In this document: positions 36,235-45,310 of the stretch, piece by piece
Numbering within the stretch: position 1 is the first letter of the stretch
Layout: each line of letters opens with the position of its first letter
Assembly: GCF_013032005.1 (NCBI RefSeq)
Contig: NZ_WQBE01000003.1
Location: 248,001-312,000, forward strand
From: Ruegeria atlantica
GTDB lineage: Bacteria; Pseudomonadota; Alphaproteobacteria; Rhodobacterales; Rhodobacteraceae
Length of the DNA: 64,000 nucleotides
Direction of reading: 5' to 3'
Translations under genes and position numbers: made by a program
Notes under the pieces: generated by a model
What the model was told of the DNA's origin: nothing
Databases searched by the model: none
What the model saw: the letters and a program-made list of their open reading frames with translations, nothing else

Positions 36235-37002
36235 TTACCCCGTTACGACAACGCCGCCATCGACGGCCATGCATTGCCCGGTCATCGCGCGGCTGGCGTT
36301 TGAGGCCAGAAACAAGGTCGGTGCAACCATATCCTCGGGCGTCAGGTGTTCTTTCAGGCATTGACGGTCCAAATGCGCGGCCAGATCTTCGGGCGTGGCC
36401 CACATGTCCAGCTGTTTCTGCGTCAGAACCCAGCCCGGAGCCAGCGCATTCACGCGGATGTTCTGCGGCCCAAGCTCGCGCGCCAAGGATCGCGTCATCC
36501 CGGTGATCCCGGCATTTGAAGTGGTGTAAATCGGATAACCTGCATTACCCATCATGTAGCTGATCGAGCTGAAATTGACGATAGAACCTCCCTTATCCTG
36601 CATCTGGCGCGCGGCTTCCTGACAGGCAAAGTAATAGGCCTTGAGGTTCACTTCTATCATCCAGTCCCAGAACTCGGAAGTAGTGTCCTCAAGCGCGTGG
36701 CGTTTGTCATTGGCAGCGTTGTTGATCAGCACGTTCAGGGGGCCATGAGCCTCGGCCGCCTTTTGCATGGTGGCGTGCAGCAATTCGGTATCTGTCATGT
36801 CGCCTTGCATGAACAATGGCGCGCGGCCGTGTTTGTCGCGCATCTCTTCGACGAAATCGCTGGCGTCGGACCGGCCGATGAAGGCAACGTTTGCGCCTTG
36901 GGCCAGAAACCCGTCCGTGAGCGCGGCGCCCACCCCCGAGCCGCCGCCGGTAATATAGACGGATGCACCGTTCAAATCGTGGAAAGTGGCGGGTTGGTCC
37001 AT
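36235..37002 (-). CDS. SDR oxidoreductase, probable galactose 1-dehydrogenase
   Basis: A 255-residue classical short-chain dehydrogenase. The cofactor motif TGGGSGVG is at residues 18-25, NNAAN at 95-99, the catalytic Ser in NFSSISY, and the catalytic Tyr at about 159. The usual YxxxK reads YTTSN, so the catalytic Lys is Asn163 (codon AAT). The C-terminus GQCMAVDGGVVVTG is normal. By context it would oxidise galactose to galactonolactone, feeding the lactonase. The Lys to Asn change may be a trait of this subfamily or a loss of activity. It overlaps the dehydratase gene by one base. Confidence 0.82.
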   Translation of the reverse strand: MDQPATFHDLNGASVYITGGGSGVGAALTDGFLAQGANVAFIGRSDASDFVEEMRDKHGRAPLFMQGDMTDTELLHATMQKAAEAHGPLNVLINNAANDKRHALEDTTSEFWDWMIEVNLKAYYFACQEAARQMQDKGGSIVNFSSISYMMGNAGYPIYTTSNAGITGMTRSLARELGPQNIRVNALAPGWVLTQKQLDMWATPEDLAAHLDRQCLKEHLTPEDMVAPTLFLASNASRAMTGQCMAVDGGVVVTG

Positions 37003-38711
37003 CAGTGGCTCTCTCTGGTCACAAGGCGTGTGTCTTTGCCGACAAGGAAATCAAGGTCCGCGCCCTGATCGGCCTGCAGCACATGATCAATATAAAGCTT
37101 CGCGTATCCGCGGGTGTAATGCGGGGCGTCGGGTTGCCATGCTGCGCGCCGGGCGTCCAGTTCCTTTTGGTCCACCAGCAACTCCAGCTCGCCCTTGCTG
37201 GCGGATACGCGAATGCGGTCGCCGGTTTTTACCAGTGCCAATGTGCCACCCGCCTGCGCCTCGGGGCTAACATGCAGGATTACAGTGCCGAACGCTGTGC
37301 CTGACATCCGCGCGTCCGAGACGCGGATCATGTCGCGCACACCCTCTTTCACCAGCCGCGCGGGGATCGGCATATTGCCGACCTCGGGCATGCCGGGATA
37401 CCCTTTGGGGCCACAGCCTTTCAGCACCAAAATGGTCTCAGCCGTGACAGGCAGATCGTCGCGGTCGATATTGGCCTTGAGGTCTTCAATGTTCTCAAAG
37501 ACGTAGACTTCGGCCTCGGTCTCCAACAGCGCGTCCGTCGCGGCCGAGGGTTTCACGATGGCGCCGTTCGGGGCCAGATTGCCGCGCAGCACGCGCAGGC
37601 CCGCGGCGGGTTTCACCGGATCGTCAAAGGGGCGGATGACGTCGCGGTTAAAACATTCAGCCCCTTCATAATGGGCCGAGATATCCTTGTTCAAAACCGT
37701 TTTCGCGGGCCGCAGGAAGGGTTTCAGCTCGGACAGAACGACGGGAACGCCGCCTGCGTAACAGAAATCCTCCATCAGGTATTTGCCCGAGGGCATGCAG
37801 TTCACCAAAAGGGGAATGTCTGAACCGATTTCGAAGTCTTTCAGGGTCAGATCGACTCCGACGCGGCCTGCCAATGCTAGCAAATGAACCACCGCATTTG
37901 TCGATCCACCCACGGCGGCGTTGGCCAGGATGGCGTTTTCAAACGCTTCCTTGGTCAGGATGTCCGAGGGTTTGAGATCTTCGTCCACCATCTCGACAAT
38001 CCGTTTGCCGGTCAGATGTGCCAGCGCCATGCGACGGGCGTCGACAGCGGGCAGGGCGGCGTTGGTGGGCAGGCTCATGCCCATCGCTTCGACCAGCGAC
38101 GCCATTGTGCTGGCCGTGCCCATCGTCATGCAAACGCCCGCACTGCGCGACATTCCGGATTCCGCACTCATGAAATCCTGCAGGGTCATTTCACCTGCGC
38201 GTACGGCTTCAGAGAATTTCCAGACGTCTGTGCCTGACCCGATATCCTGGCCGCGATATTTACCATTCAGCATCGGGCCGGAACTGACCACAATAGACGG
38301 CAGATCAACCGAGGCCGCACCCATCAATTGACCCGGTGTGGTTTTGTCGCAACCTCCCAACAGGACAACGCCGTCGATACCATAGGCGCGGATCGATTCC
38401 TCAACATCCATCGCCAACAGATTGCGAAACAGCATGGCGGTGGGTTTCATTTGCGTCTCGCCCAGCGACATGACCGGGAATTCGACCGGAAAACCTCCGG
38501 CCTCCCACACGCCGCGTTTGACCCCTTCGGCCAGATCGCGCAGGCCCGAGTTGCAGGGCGTTAGTTCCGACCATGTGTTGCAGATCCCGATGATGGGGCG
38601 CCCGTCGAACGCGTGGTCTGGAAAGCCCTGGTTCTTCATCCACGAGCGGTGGATGAACCCATCTTTGTCCAGCTTGCCATACCAGTGCTGTGATCGGCGT
38701 TTCTTAGTCAT
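37002..38711 (-). CDS. IlvD/Edd family sugar-acid dehydratase (galactonate/arabinonate type)
   Basis: A 569-residue iron-sulfur dehydratase. The early family segment IIGICNTWSELTPCN holds Cys for the 2Fe-2S cluster, GGCDKTTPG follows near residue 120, and GVCMTMGTASTM around residue 193 holds the third Cys. ILANAAVGGSTNAVVHLLA is the middle signature. The length and the start (WYGKLDKDGFIHRSW) are those of L-arabinonate dehydratase-type proteins rather than dihydroxyacid dehydratase. In this operon, dehydration of galactonate to 2-dehydro-3-deoxygalactonate is the missing step, so that is the likely role. Confidence 0.88.
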   Translation of the reverse strand: MTKKRRSQHWYGKLDKDGFIHRSWMKNQGFPDHAFDGRPIIGICNTWSELTPCNSGLRDLAEGVKRGVWEAGGFPVEFPVMSLGETQMKPTAMLFRNLLAMDVEESIRAYGIDGVVLLGGCDKTTPGQLMGAASVDLPSIVVSSGPMLNGKYRGQDIGSGTDVWKFSEAVRAGEMTLQDFMSAESGMSRSAGVCMTMGTASTMASLVEAMGMSLPTNAALPAVDARRMALAHLTGKRIVEMVDEDLKPSDILTKEAFENAILANAAVGGSTNAVVHLLALAGRVGVDLTLKDFEIGSDIPLLVNCMPSGKYLMEDFCYAGGVPVVLSELKPFLRPAKTVLNKDISAHYEGAECFNRDVIRPFDDPVKPAAGLRVLRGNLAPNGAIVKPSAATDALLETEAEVYVFENIEDLKANIDRDDLPVTAETILVLKGCGPKGYPGMPEVGNMPIPARLVKEGVRDMIRVSDARMSGTAFGTVILHVSPEAQAGGTLALVKTGDRIRVSASKGELELLVDQKELDARRAAWQPDAPHYTRGYAKLYIDHVLQADQGADLDFLVGKDTRLVTRESH

Positions 38712-38735
38712 TTGTTCTGCCTTCTATTCTTGGGG

Positions 38736-40076
38736 TCAGGCGGCTTTTGCCGGTTTGCACCAGTCCGGCAGCCAATCGGCATGGGCGATGAGCAGATCAT
38801 CAACCATGTTGCGGATTTGGCGCAGGTCCAGTTCGGCGGCAGTGTGCGGGTCCATCATGGCGGCGTGATATATGTATTCGGGGTTCCGGTCGACCAGCGC
38901 ACGCACCGTTAGCTCCTGCACGTTGATCTGACTGCGCATCAGCGCGATCAACTGCGGTGGGATGTCCGCGACCACCGAGGGCTGCACGCCGTTGCTGTCC
39001 ACCAAGCACGGGGTTTCAACCGCAGCCCCCAAGGGCAATTGCGGGATTTGGCCTGTGTTGGGCAGGTTGCCATAGGCAACGTAGGGCGTGTCGGTGACGA
39101 TGGCGTTCATCAGGTCGGCGGCGAATTCATGGCTGCGGGTGACATTAATATTGCGCCCGTCGGTCAGGGTCTTGGCCTGTTCTTTCCAACTGGCCACCTG
39201 TTCGACGCAGCGGGTGGGGTATTCGTCCAGCGGGATCGAAAACTGCTCGATCAGGTCCGACCGCCCATCCTTGATGAACCACGGCACGTATTCCGCCAGA
39301 TGCTCGGAGCTTTCGGTGCAGAAATAGCCCAGATGGTCCATTACCTCATACCGGACTTTGTTGGGGCAACGTGGCATCAGCAGCGGGGCCTTGGGTATTT
39401 GACCGCTTGCGTATCCCTGCCGCAATGCGGGGTAGAGATCGCGCCCCTGGTGTTCCAACCGTAGAAAGAAGGCGACGTGATTTACGCCAGCGACCTTATA
39501 GCGAAACTCGTCCTTAGGCAGGTCCAGATCATGGGCCAGCTCTTCGACCGTGTTCTGAACCGAGTGGCAGAGGCCAACATGCTTCACCGCTGGAAATTGC
39601 TCGGCCAGCGCCCAAGTGTTGATCGCCATTGGGTTGACGTATTGCAACAGGGTTGCATTCGGGCACAGCTGCATCATGTCTCGCGCCACATCCCACAGCA
39701 CAGGAACCGTGCGCAGGCCGCGCATGATGCCCCCAATGCCCAGCGTATCAGCTATGGTTTGTCGCAGACCGTATTGCTTGGGAATTTCAAAATCGGTGAC
39801 TGTGCAGGGTTCATAGCCGCCAATCTGGAAGGCGGTGATCACGAAATCCGCCCCGTCCAGCGCCGCGCGGCGGTCATTATGGGTGGATACGGTCGCACCC
39901 GATCCGACCGAGCGGATCATCGCACGGGCGACCGCCTCGCTTTCAGCCAGGCGTTCGGCGTCGATATCCATCAGCGCAAAGTGGCTGTCGGCCAGCGCAG
40001 GGGTCAGCGTGGCATCGCCCACGATGTTCTGCATGAAAATCGTGGAACCCGCACCAATAAAGGTGATCTTGGTCAT
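38736..40076 (-). CDS. GH4 family alpha-galactosidase (MelA-like)
   Basis: A 446-residue GH4 enzyme, a family that uses NAD and a divalent metal in a redox-elimination mechanism. The NAD-binding start ITFIGAGSTIFMQNIVGD is at residues 3-20. DIDAERLAES follows. The metal ligands are expected in VGLCHSVQNT (Cys) and VNHVAFF (His). PMAINTWAL is typical of the alpha-glucosidase/alpha-galactosidase branch. It is probably an alpha-galactosidase because every neighbour handles galactose. It lies between the dehydratase and the inner permease. Confidence 0.88.
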   Translation of the reverse strand: MTKITFIGAGSTIFMQNIVGDATLTPALADSHFALMDIDAERLAESEAVARAMIRSVGSGATVSTHNDRRAALDGADFVITAFQIGGYEPCTVTDFEIPKQYGLRQTIADTLGIGGIMRGLRTVPVLWDVARDMMQLCPNATLLQYVNPMAINTWALAEQFPAVKHVGLCHSVQNTVEELAHDLDLPKDEFRYKVAGVNHVAFFLRLEHQGRDLYPALRQGYASGQIPKAPLLMPRCPNKVRYEVMDHLGYFCTESSEHLAEYVPWFIKDGRSDLIEQFSIPLDEYPTRCVEQVASWKEQAKTLTDGRNINVTRSHEFAADLMNAIVTDTPYVAYGNLPNTGQIPQLPLGAAVETPCLVDSNGVQPSVVADIPPQLIALMRSQINVQELTVRALVDRNPEYIYHAAMMDPHTAAELDLRQIRNMVDDLLIAHADWLPDWCKPAKAA

Positions 40077-40097
40077 AAGGCGAACTCCGGTTCGAAG

Positions 40098-40946
40098 CTA
40101 TTTGACGGCACCGAGGGTCAGGCCCGCGATGAAGTGTTTCTGCATCAGGAAGAACATAGCGACCGGCGGCAAGGCTGCCACGATGGAGCCGGCGCTCATC
40201 AACTGATAGGCGGCGCGGAATTGCGCGTTAAAGCTGGTGATGCCTGCGGTAACAGGTTGGCTTTCGGCCCCTTGGGTCAGGACAACGGCCCAGAAATAAT
40301 CGTTCCAGATGAAGGTGAAGATCAGCACGCTGAGCGCGGCGATGGCTGGTTTCATCAGTGGCAGGACCACATACCAGAATATACGCCATTCGCTGATACC
40401 TTCGACCCGGGCAGCTTCGATCAGCTCAAACGGAAGGGCGCGGATGAAGTTGCGCATGAACAAGGTGCAGAACCCAGTCTGGAAGGCGATGTGGAACAGC
40501 ACGAGCCCGGTTTTGGTGTTGTAGAGACCCAATTGCAGGGTCAGGTCACGAACCGGCACCATCAGAATTTGAAACGGCACGAAATTGCCTGCCACGAACA
40601 TGAAGAATATCCAGATGTTCGATTTGAACTTGTAGATCCCCAGCGCGAACCCGGTCATCGTACTGAGCGCGACACACCCGACCACCGTCGGGATGGTGAT
40701 CAGGAACGAGTTCAGCAGATACCGTGGCATGTCTGAATTAAAGAAGACCTGCCCATAGTTGAACGCGCCCTCAAAGCTGGACGGCATGCCCCAATAGTTC
40801 GCGTTGGTGAAGTCCGCAGCCGGTTTGACCGAGAACAGGGCGACCGCCAACAACGGCCCCAGCCACAACAGCAAAGCCAAAGGCAGCATAGCCTGATAGC
40901 TGATTTGCGCCGCGCGGGATTGTTTTTCGATAGGTTTGGGAAACAT
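40098..40946 (-). CDS. Carbohydrate ABC transporter permease (MalG-type)
   Basis: A 282-residue permease with about six membrane segments. The EAA loop is EAARVEGISEWRIFWYVVLPLMKP, in two overlapping parts around residues 185-208. It forms the membrane channel with the permease encoded one base upstream. It belongs to the CUT1 class, which imports oligosaccharides using a MalK-type ATPase; here that ATPase is encoded at 44173-45231. Confidence 0.92.
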   Translation of the reverse strand: MFPKPIEKQSRAAQISYQAMLPLALLLWLGPLLAVALFSVKPAADFTNANYWGMPSSFEGAFNYGQVFFNSDMPRYLLNSFLITIPTVVGCVALSTMTGFALGIYKFKSNIWIFFMFVAGNFVPFQILMVPVRDLTLQLGLYNTKTGLVLFHIAFQTGFCTLFMRNFIRALPFELIEAARVEGISEWRIFWYVVLPLMKPAIAALSVLIFTFIWNDYFWAVVLTQGAESQPVTAGITSFNAQFRAAYQLMSAGSIVAALPPVAMFFLMQKHFIAGLTLGAVK

Positions 40947-40947
40947 C

Positions 40948-41877
40948 TCAGTGCCCCTTTTCTTCGCGATACATCGACCACAGGAAGTAGGCGATGAAGC
41001 AGAGCATGATCAGGAACAGGATCACAGCGATGGCGGCACCATATCCCATACGGAAGCCGTATTCGGACAGGGCGACCTCGAACATGTAATAGGCCAGCAC
41101 GCGGGATGATCCGAACGGGCCGCCCTGGGTCATGATTGAAATCAGATCGAAGCTGCGCAGCGCGCCGATGATGGTCACGACAAAGGCGATGAACGTGGCG
41201 GGGCGCAGTTGCGGCAGGATGATGTGCCATAACATCCGCAGGCCCTTGGCGCCGTCCAGACGCCCGGCCTCGATCTGTTCGGGGTCCACGGCATTCAGGC
41301 CGGTCAGGTACAGGATCATGCAATAGGCCGTTTGCGGCCACAGACCGGCAAAGATGATGCCATAGGTGACAAAGCGTTCATCCCCTAGCACGTTCAGCGG
41401 CTCGATGCCGAACAGACCGAGGAATTCATTGAGCAGGCCGAAGGTCGGGTCATAAAACCACGTAAAAACGAGGCCGACGACGACCTGAGAAATAACGAAG
41501 GGGAAGAAAAACAGTGATTTGTACAGGCGGATGCCCCAGACCGTCTGGTTCAAGAGCAGCGCGATGAACAGGCCCGCCGGGATGGCGGCCAGATAGAGGA
41601 TCAGCCAGATCAGGTTGTTTTTCAACGAGGTATAGAATGCATCCCGGTCAACCCATTCCCAATAGAGGTCTTCATAGTTGCGAAAGCCCACATATTCAGC
41701 CGCCCCAAGTCCATCCCATTCATAGAGGGACAGGTTGAAGGACTGGAACACCGGGATGATCACATAAACCATGAAGAACAGCAGGCCCGGGGCCAGAAAC
41801 AGCCAGGGCGCAATGCGTTGTTGGTTTCTGTGGAACCAGCTTTCCTGTTCTGGGACGTCGACGGCTGACATGAGCAA
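40948..41877 (-). CDS. Carbohydrate ABC transporter permease (MalF-type)
   Basis: A 309-residue permease with about six membrane segments; the first is WLFLAPGLLFFMVYVIIPVF. The EAA loop is EAGRLDGAKGLRMLWHIILP. It pairs with the permease at 40098-40946. A perfect hairpin (41900-41925) separates it from the binding-protein gene upstream. Confidence 0.92.
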   Translation of the reverse strand: MLMSAVDVPEQESWFHRNQQRIAPWLFLAPGLLFFMVYVIIPVFQSFNLSLYEWDGLGAAEYVGFRNYEDLYWEWVDRDAFYTSLKNNLIWLILYLAAIPAGLFIALLLNQTVWGIRLYKSLFFFPFVISQVVVGLVFTWFYDPTFGLLNEFLGLFGIEPLNVLGDERFVTYGIIFAGLWPQTAYCMILYLTGLNAVDPEQIEAGRLDGAKGLRMLWHIILPQLRPATFIAFVVTIIGALRSFDLISIMTQGGPFGSSRVLAYYMFEVALSEYGFRMGYGAAIAVILFLIMLCFIAYFLWSMYREEKGH

Positions 41878-41899
41878 ACTCGGGTTTTAGGTAGGTTGA

Positions 41900-41925
41900 G
41901 TAAGACGGGTTGCCACCCGTCTTAC
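41900..41925 (-). terminator. Perfect hairpin between binding protein and permease genes
   Basis: GTAAGACGGGT / ACCCGTCTTAC, an 11-base perfect stem with a four-base TGCC loop. There is no strong T-run, so it is more likely an attenuator or mRNA-stabilising structure favouring the upstream binding protein than a full stop. Confidence 0.65.
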
Positions 41926-41968
41926 GCGGATTGAGGTGCAGGCCGGGCTTTCGCCCGACCCGACCGGT

Positions 41969-43228
41969 TCAGTTGTCGTAGATGCGCTGACGTGCGCGTT
42001 CCAGTTTCGCAAGGATGCGGTCGGCATTGTCCGGCTTGACCATGAATTCCTGAAACCCTTCCATTGACACCTTGGCCATTTCAGCCGGCGCGTCACGATC
42101 CCAGAACTGCGCCACGCCACCGGGGCTGTTCGACGACAGCATCTCGAAACCCTGTAGCAGGAACTTGTCGTCATCCACGGTTGATTGCGCGTTCACTGGC
42201 AGTTGGCCGAGATTGGCGCCGTTGTTGATCTGGGACTGTTCATCCGCGGATACAACGAAGCGCAGGAACTCACGTGCGGCTTCCTTGTTCGATGCATTGG
42301 CCGGGATGTGGAACGTGTCGGTCGGCGCGTCCTCGGCCAGTTCAACGTCAGGGTTGATGGCAACGAACTGGTAGAAATCCAGTTGATCATCGGTCAGCCC
42401 GGCCTCGCGCAGCGGAGCGACGGCGAAATTGCCCATCAGATACGCCGCGGCCTCGCCGTTGACCATGAAGGGTAGGGCCTCTTGCCAGCTATAGGTCTGG
42501 TGGTTGTCGATGAACGCACCCATGTCGATCAGCTGTTTCCAGTTGGCGAAGGTTTGCTTGACCCGGTCGTCTTCCCAGCTGATTTCGCCATTGGCAAGTT
42601 GGTTGTGGAAGTCGAAGCCGTTTGTGCGCATGTTCAGGTAGTCGAACCAGCCACCGGCAGTCCAAAGGAACTTGGTGCCGATGGTGTAACAGGCGCGACC
42701 GGAATCGACGATCTTCTGACAGTTGACCAGCTCTTCTTCCCAGGTGGTCGGCTCGGTCAGGCCCAACTCATCAAAGATGTCTTTGCGGTAGTAAACGCCC
42801 CATTGATAGTAGGTATAGGGCACGCCCCATTGCTTACCATCAAGGGTCATCGCACCTTTGGTCGAGGCGAGATTGTCTGCGATCTCGGGTTCGGCCCAAA
42901 GATCGGACACGTCTTCGAACAGGCCGGCCTCAACATAGGGCTTCATCCGGTTGGCTGCATACCATGTCGCAACGTCCGGTGTGTCCGCCGTAAGGAAGTT
43001 GCGGATCTGAGTCTTATACGCCTCGCGGTCGATCACGGTGGTTTCAATCTCGAGCCCCGGATGCTGTTGCGCGAACCGATCGATCATCGCTTCCATCGTC
43101 GCGCGGGGCGCCGGGTTCGATGTGTCGAGGAAGATTCGCAGCTCGCCGGACAGTTCGGCTGCTACTGGCGCGGCAAGTGCCGCACTGGCCGCCAACGCCA
43201 CCGCAGTACGCTTGAACATGGAATGCAT
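41969..43228 (-). CDS. Extracellular sugar-binding protein (SBP family 1)
   Basis: A 419-residue exported binding protein. The signal peptide covers about residues 1-23, ending in APVAA. Family 1 features include FLTADTPDVATWYAANRM, the tryptophan/tyrosine-rich sugar-binding segment KQWGVPYTYYQWGVYYRKD, and AAREFLRFVVSADEQ. It is the first gene of the galactoside operon. Regulation is probably by the IclR protein through GTTTCA-N5-TGAAAC sites at 43256-43292. The ligand is expected to be a galactoside. Confidence 0.93.
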   Translation of the reverse strand: MHSMFKRTAVALAASAALAAPVAAELSGELRIFLDTSNPAPRATMEAMIDRFAQQHPGLEIETTVIDREAYKTQIRNFLTADTPDVATWYAANRMKPYVEAGLFEDVSDLWAEPEIADNLASTKGAMTLDGKQWGVPYTYYQWGVYYRKDIFDELGLTEPTTWEEELVNCQKIVDSGRACYTIGTKFLWTAGGWFDYLNMRTNGFDFHNQLANGEISWEDDRVKQTFANWKQLIDMGAFIDNHQTYSWQEALPFMVNGEAAAYLMGNFAVAPLREAGLTDDQLDFYQFVAINPDVELAEDAPTDTFHIPANASNKEAAREFLRFVVSADEQSQINNGANLGQLPVNAQSTVDDDKFLLQGFEMLSSNSPGGVAQFWDRDAPAEMAKVSMEGFQEFMVKPDNADRILAKLERARQRIYDN

Positions 43229-43255
43229 GGTTTCCTCCCTTAGCTTCCATTTTTA

Positions 43256-43292
43256 GTTTCAAATAATGAAACCGTGTTTTATATATTGAAAA
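43256..43292. promoter_or_regulatory. Two IclR-type operators, GTTTCA-N5-TGAAAC and a weaker copy
   Basis: A perfect inverted repeat GTTTCA-AATAA-TGAAAC (43256-43272) is followed 20 bases later by GTTTTA-TATAT-TGAAAA (43276-43292). Both have the same arm length and five-base spacer. They sit in the 141-base divergent promoter between the sugar-binding protein gene and the IclR gene, so one regulator could control both directions. Confidence 0.65.
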
Positions 43293-43369
43293 CTACACAT
43301 CGACTCGGTTAGTCTTGTCAAGACCCTCGTGAAGATGGCGATGGGTCAATAGGAGGAGAACACACGCCA

Positions 43370-44176
43370 GTGGCAGGTGACGGAACAATAGGAAAAGCAT
43401 GTGAGGTGCTGGATCAGGTGGCGGCTTTTGCGCGCCCGGTCCGATTTGCGGAACTATTGGAGAGCAGCGATTTCCCCAAGGCTACGCTCTATCGGTTTCT
43501 GCAAACGCTGACCAATCAGGGCATGTTGTCATATGACCCTGATCGGCAAACCTATACGCCCGGTTTGCGGCTGGTGCGGCTTGCGCATTCGGCCTGGACA
43601 CAAAGCTCATTGGCGCCGATAGCGCGGCCGTTTCTGGATGCTTTGAGCGCAGAGACTGGGGAAACGGTGCATCTGGCGCAGCTGGATGCCAGTCAGGTTC
43701 TGTACGTCGACAAGCGCAACGCCGCGCAACCGATCGAGATGTATTCGCAGGCGGGCAAGGTCGGCCCGGCCTATTGTACCGGCGTCGGTAAGGCGATGAT
43801 GGCGTATTTGGATGAGGTCGCGCTGGAGCGCGCCGTTTCTCAGCAGAGCTATCACCGATTCACGGATAAAACCCTGACCTCTGAGGCGGCGCTACGCGCT
43901 GACCTCGACCTGATCCGCAGTCGCGGCTATGCCATCGACGATGAAGAACACGAGCCGGGCATTATTTGCATCGCTTGTCCGATTCTGACGTCGGGCGGGC
44001 GGATGCTGGGGGCAATTTCGGTCACCGGATCGACCGAGCGGATGAATTTCGAACAATTGGAAACCTGGGTTCCCCGTGTTCGCCGAGTGGCCGAACAGAT
44101 CGGAGCCGAAGCACAGGCCTGGCGGTTCCCCGAGACCCGCCAAAGCGCCGACAACAACAGGATGCAAGCGACATGA
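43370..44176 (+). CDS. IclR family transcriptional regulator
   Basis: A 268-residue regulator. The N-terminal winged helix spans about residues 5-70 (FPKATLYRFLQTLTNQGMLS). The IclR effector domain starts around residue 85 (LAPIARPFLDALSAETGETV) and includes the C-terminal ligand segment EHEPGIICIACPI. It starts at GTG 43370, supported by AGGAGGAG about 11 bases upstream. It overlaps the ABC ATPase gene by four bases and is divergent from the galactoside operon. Its ligand could be galactose, galactonate or an intermediate. Confidence 0.92.
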   Translation: MAGDGTIGKACEVLDQVAAFARPVRFAELLESSDFPKATLYRFLQTLTNQGMLSYDPDRQTYTPGLRLVRLAHSAWTQSSLAPIARPFLDALSAETGETVHLAQLDASQVLYVDKRNAAQPIEMYSQAGKVGPAYCTGVGKAMMAYLDEVALERAVSQQSYHRFTDKTLTSEAALRADLDLIRSRGYAIDDEEHEPGIICIACPILTSGGRMLGAISVTGSTERMNFEQLETWVPRVRRVAEQIGAEAQAWRFPETRQSADNNRMQAT

Positions 44177-45231
44177 CCGGAGTGACTCTGAACCAGGCGA
44201 TCAAGCGATATGGCGAGACGCAGGTAATCCACGGTATTGATCTGGACATCGAAGATGGTGAGTTTTGTGTTTTCGTTGGCCCCTCTGGCTGCGGCAAATC
44301 CACTTTGCTGCGCATGATCGCGGGGCTTGAAGAGACGACCGAGGGTCAGATTAATATTGGTGCGCGTGACGTAACCCATATGGATCCGGCCAAGCGTGGC
44401 GTGGCGATGGTGTTTCAGACCTACGCTCTGTATCCGCATATGACTGTGGCCGAGAACATGGGCTTTGGTCTGCGTATGAACGGGGTGGCCAAATCCGAGA
44501 TCGACCAAAAGGTTGAGCAGGCGTCGAATATCCTGAAACTGGATCAGTACCTCAAACGCAAGCCCAAGGCCCTGTCTGGTGGTCAGCGACAGCGGGTTGC
44601 CATTGGCCGCGCCATCGTTCGGGGACCCGAGGTGTTTTTGTTCGACGAACCTCTGTCTAACCTCGACGCTGAACTGCGTGTCGAGATGCGGGTCGAAATC
44701 GCGCGGCTGCACAATGAGATCGGCGCAACGATGATTTATGTGACCCATGATCAGGTCGAGGCGATGACCATGGCCGACAAGATCGTGGTATTGCGGGACG
44801 GCCGGATTGAGCAGGTCGGCGCGCCGATGGATCTGTATCGCGACCCGGACAACCGCTTTGTTGCTGGGTTCATCGGCTCGCCCGCGATGAATTTTCTGGA
44901 GTGTGATTTTGCGGACGGTAAAGTCTCGCATCCCGCCCTTAGCGCACCGTTGAAGGTGACGGCCAATGTACCTGCGGGACTGAACAAGGTGACCCTGGGC
45001 ATCCGTCCCGAACATATCGAAGTTGATCGTGCAGCCGAAACCTGCGCCGTTGATCTGACCGAAGCGCTTGGTGGGGTAAGTTATACCTATCTGTTGACCC
45101 CCAATGGCGACAAGCTGATCATTGAAGAGCGCGAAGACCAGCGCAGCAAGCAAGGGGAGCGTATCGGTATCACCGTGCGGTCAGATCGAGCAATGCTATT
45201 CGATCCTGAAACCGGGCAACGGTTCCGGTAA
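44173..45231 (+). CDS. ABC transporter ATP-binding protein (MalK/UgpC type)
   Basis: A 352-residue ATPase. Walker A is GPSGCGKST (about 36-44), the signature LSGGQRQRVAIGRA, Walker B VFLFDEPLSNLD, and the H-loop VTHDQ. A C-terminal regulatory OB-type domain follows from about residue 235. ATG 44173 overlaps the IclR stop; the open frame starting at 43966 is not used. It energises the CUT1 transporter whose other subunits are encoded on the opposite strand. The terminator at 45253-45286 ends the unit. Confidence 0.94.
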   Translation: MTGVTLNQAIKRYGETQVIHGIDLDIEDGEFCVFVGPSGCGKSTLLRMIAGLEETTEGQINIGARDVTHMDPAKRGVAMVFQTYALYPHMTVAENMGFGLRMNGVAKSEIDQKVEQASNILKLDQYLKRKPKALSGGQRQRVAIGRAIVRGPEVFLFDEPLSNLDAELRVEMRVEIARLHNEIGATMIYVTHDQVEAMTMADKIVVLRDGRIEQVGAPMDLYRDPDNRFVAGFIGSPAMNFLECDFADGKVSHPALSAPLKVTANVPAGLNKVTLGIRPEHIEVDRAAETCAVDLTEALGGVSYTYLLTPNGDKLIIEEREDQRSKQGERIGITVRSDRAMLFDPETGQRFR

Positions 45232-45252
45232 TCGCAAAATCCTGAGTGAAGC

Positions 45253-45286
45253 AAAACGCACCGGTCTCTGTGATCTGGTGCGTTTT
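45253..45286 (+). terminator. Rho-independent terminator
   Basis: AAAACGCACC / GGTGCGTTTT (45253-45262 and 45277-45286) with a 14-base loop. The A and T tracts flank the stem on both sides. It terminates the IclR-ATPase transcript, 22 bases after the stop codon. Confidence 0.85.
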
Positions 45287-45310
45287 CGTCAGCCGCAAAT
45301 TTTCTGGATT

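Noticed and set aside
39477-40736. A 419-codon open frame on the plus strand opposite GH4 and the permease
   Set aside because: It spans two well-supported genes on the other strand and reads as low-complexity, His/Gln/Arg-rich shadow sequence.
43927-45153. A 408-codon open frame on the minus strand opposite the ABC ATPase
   Set aside because: The ATPase has all Walker and signature motifs on the plus strand; the antisense product has none.
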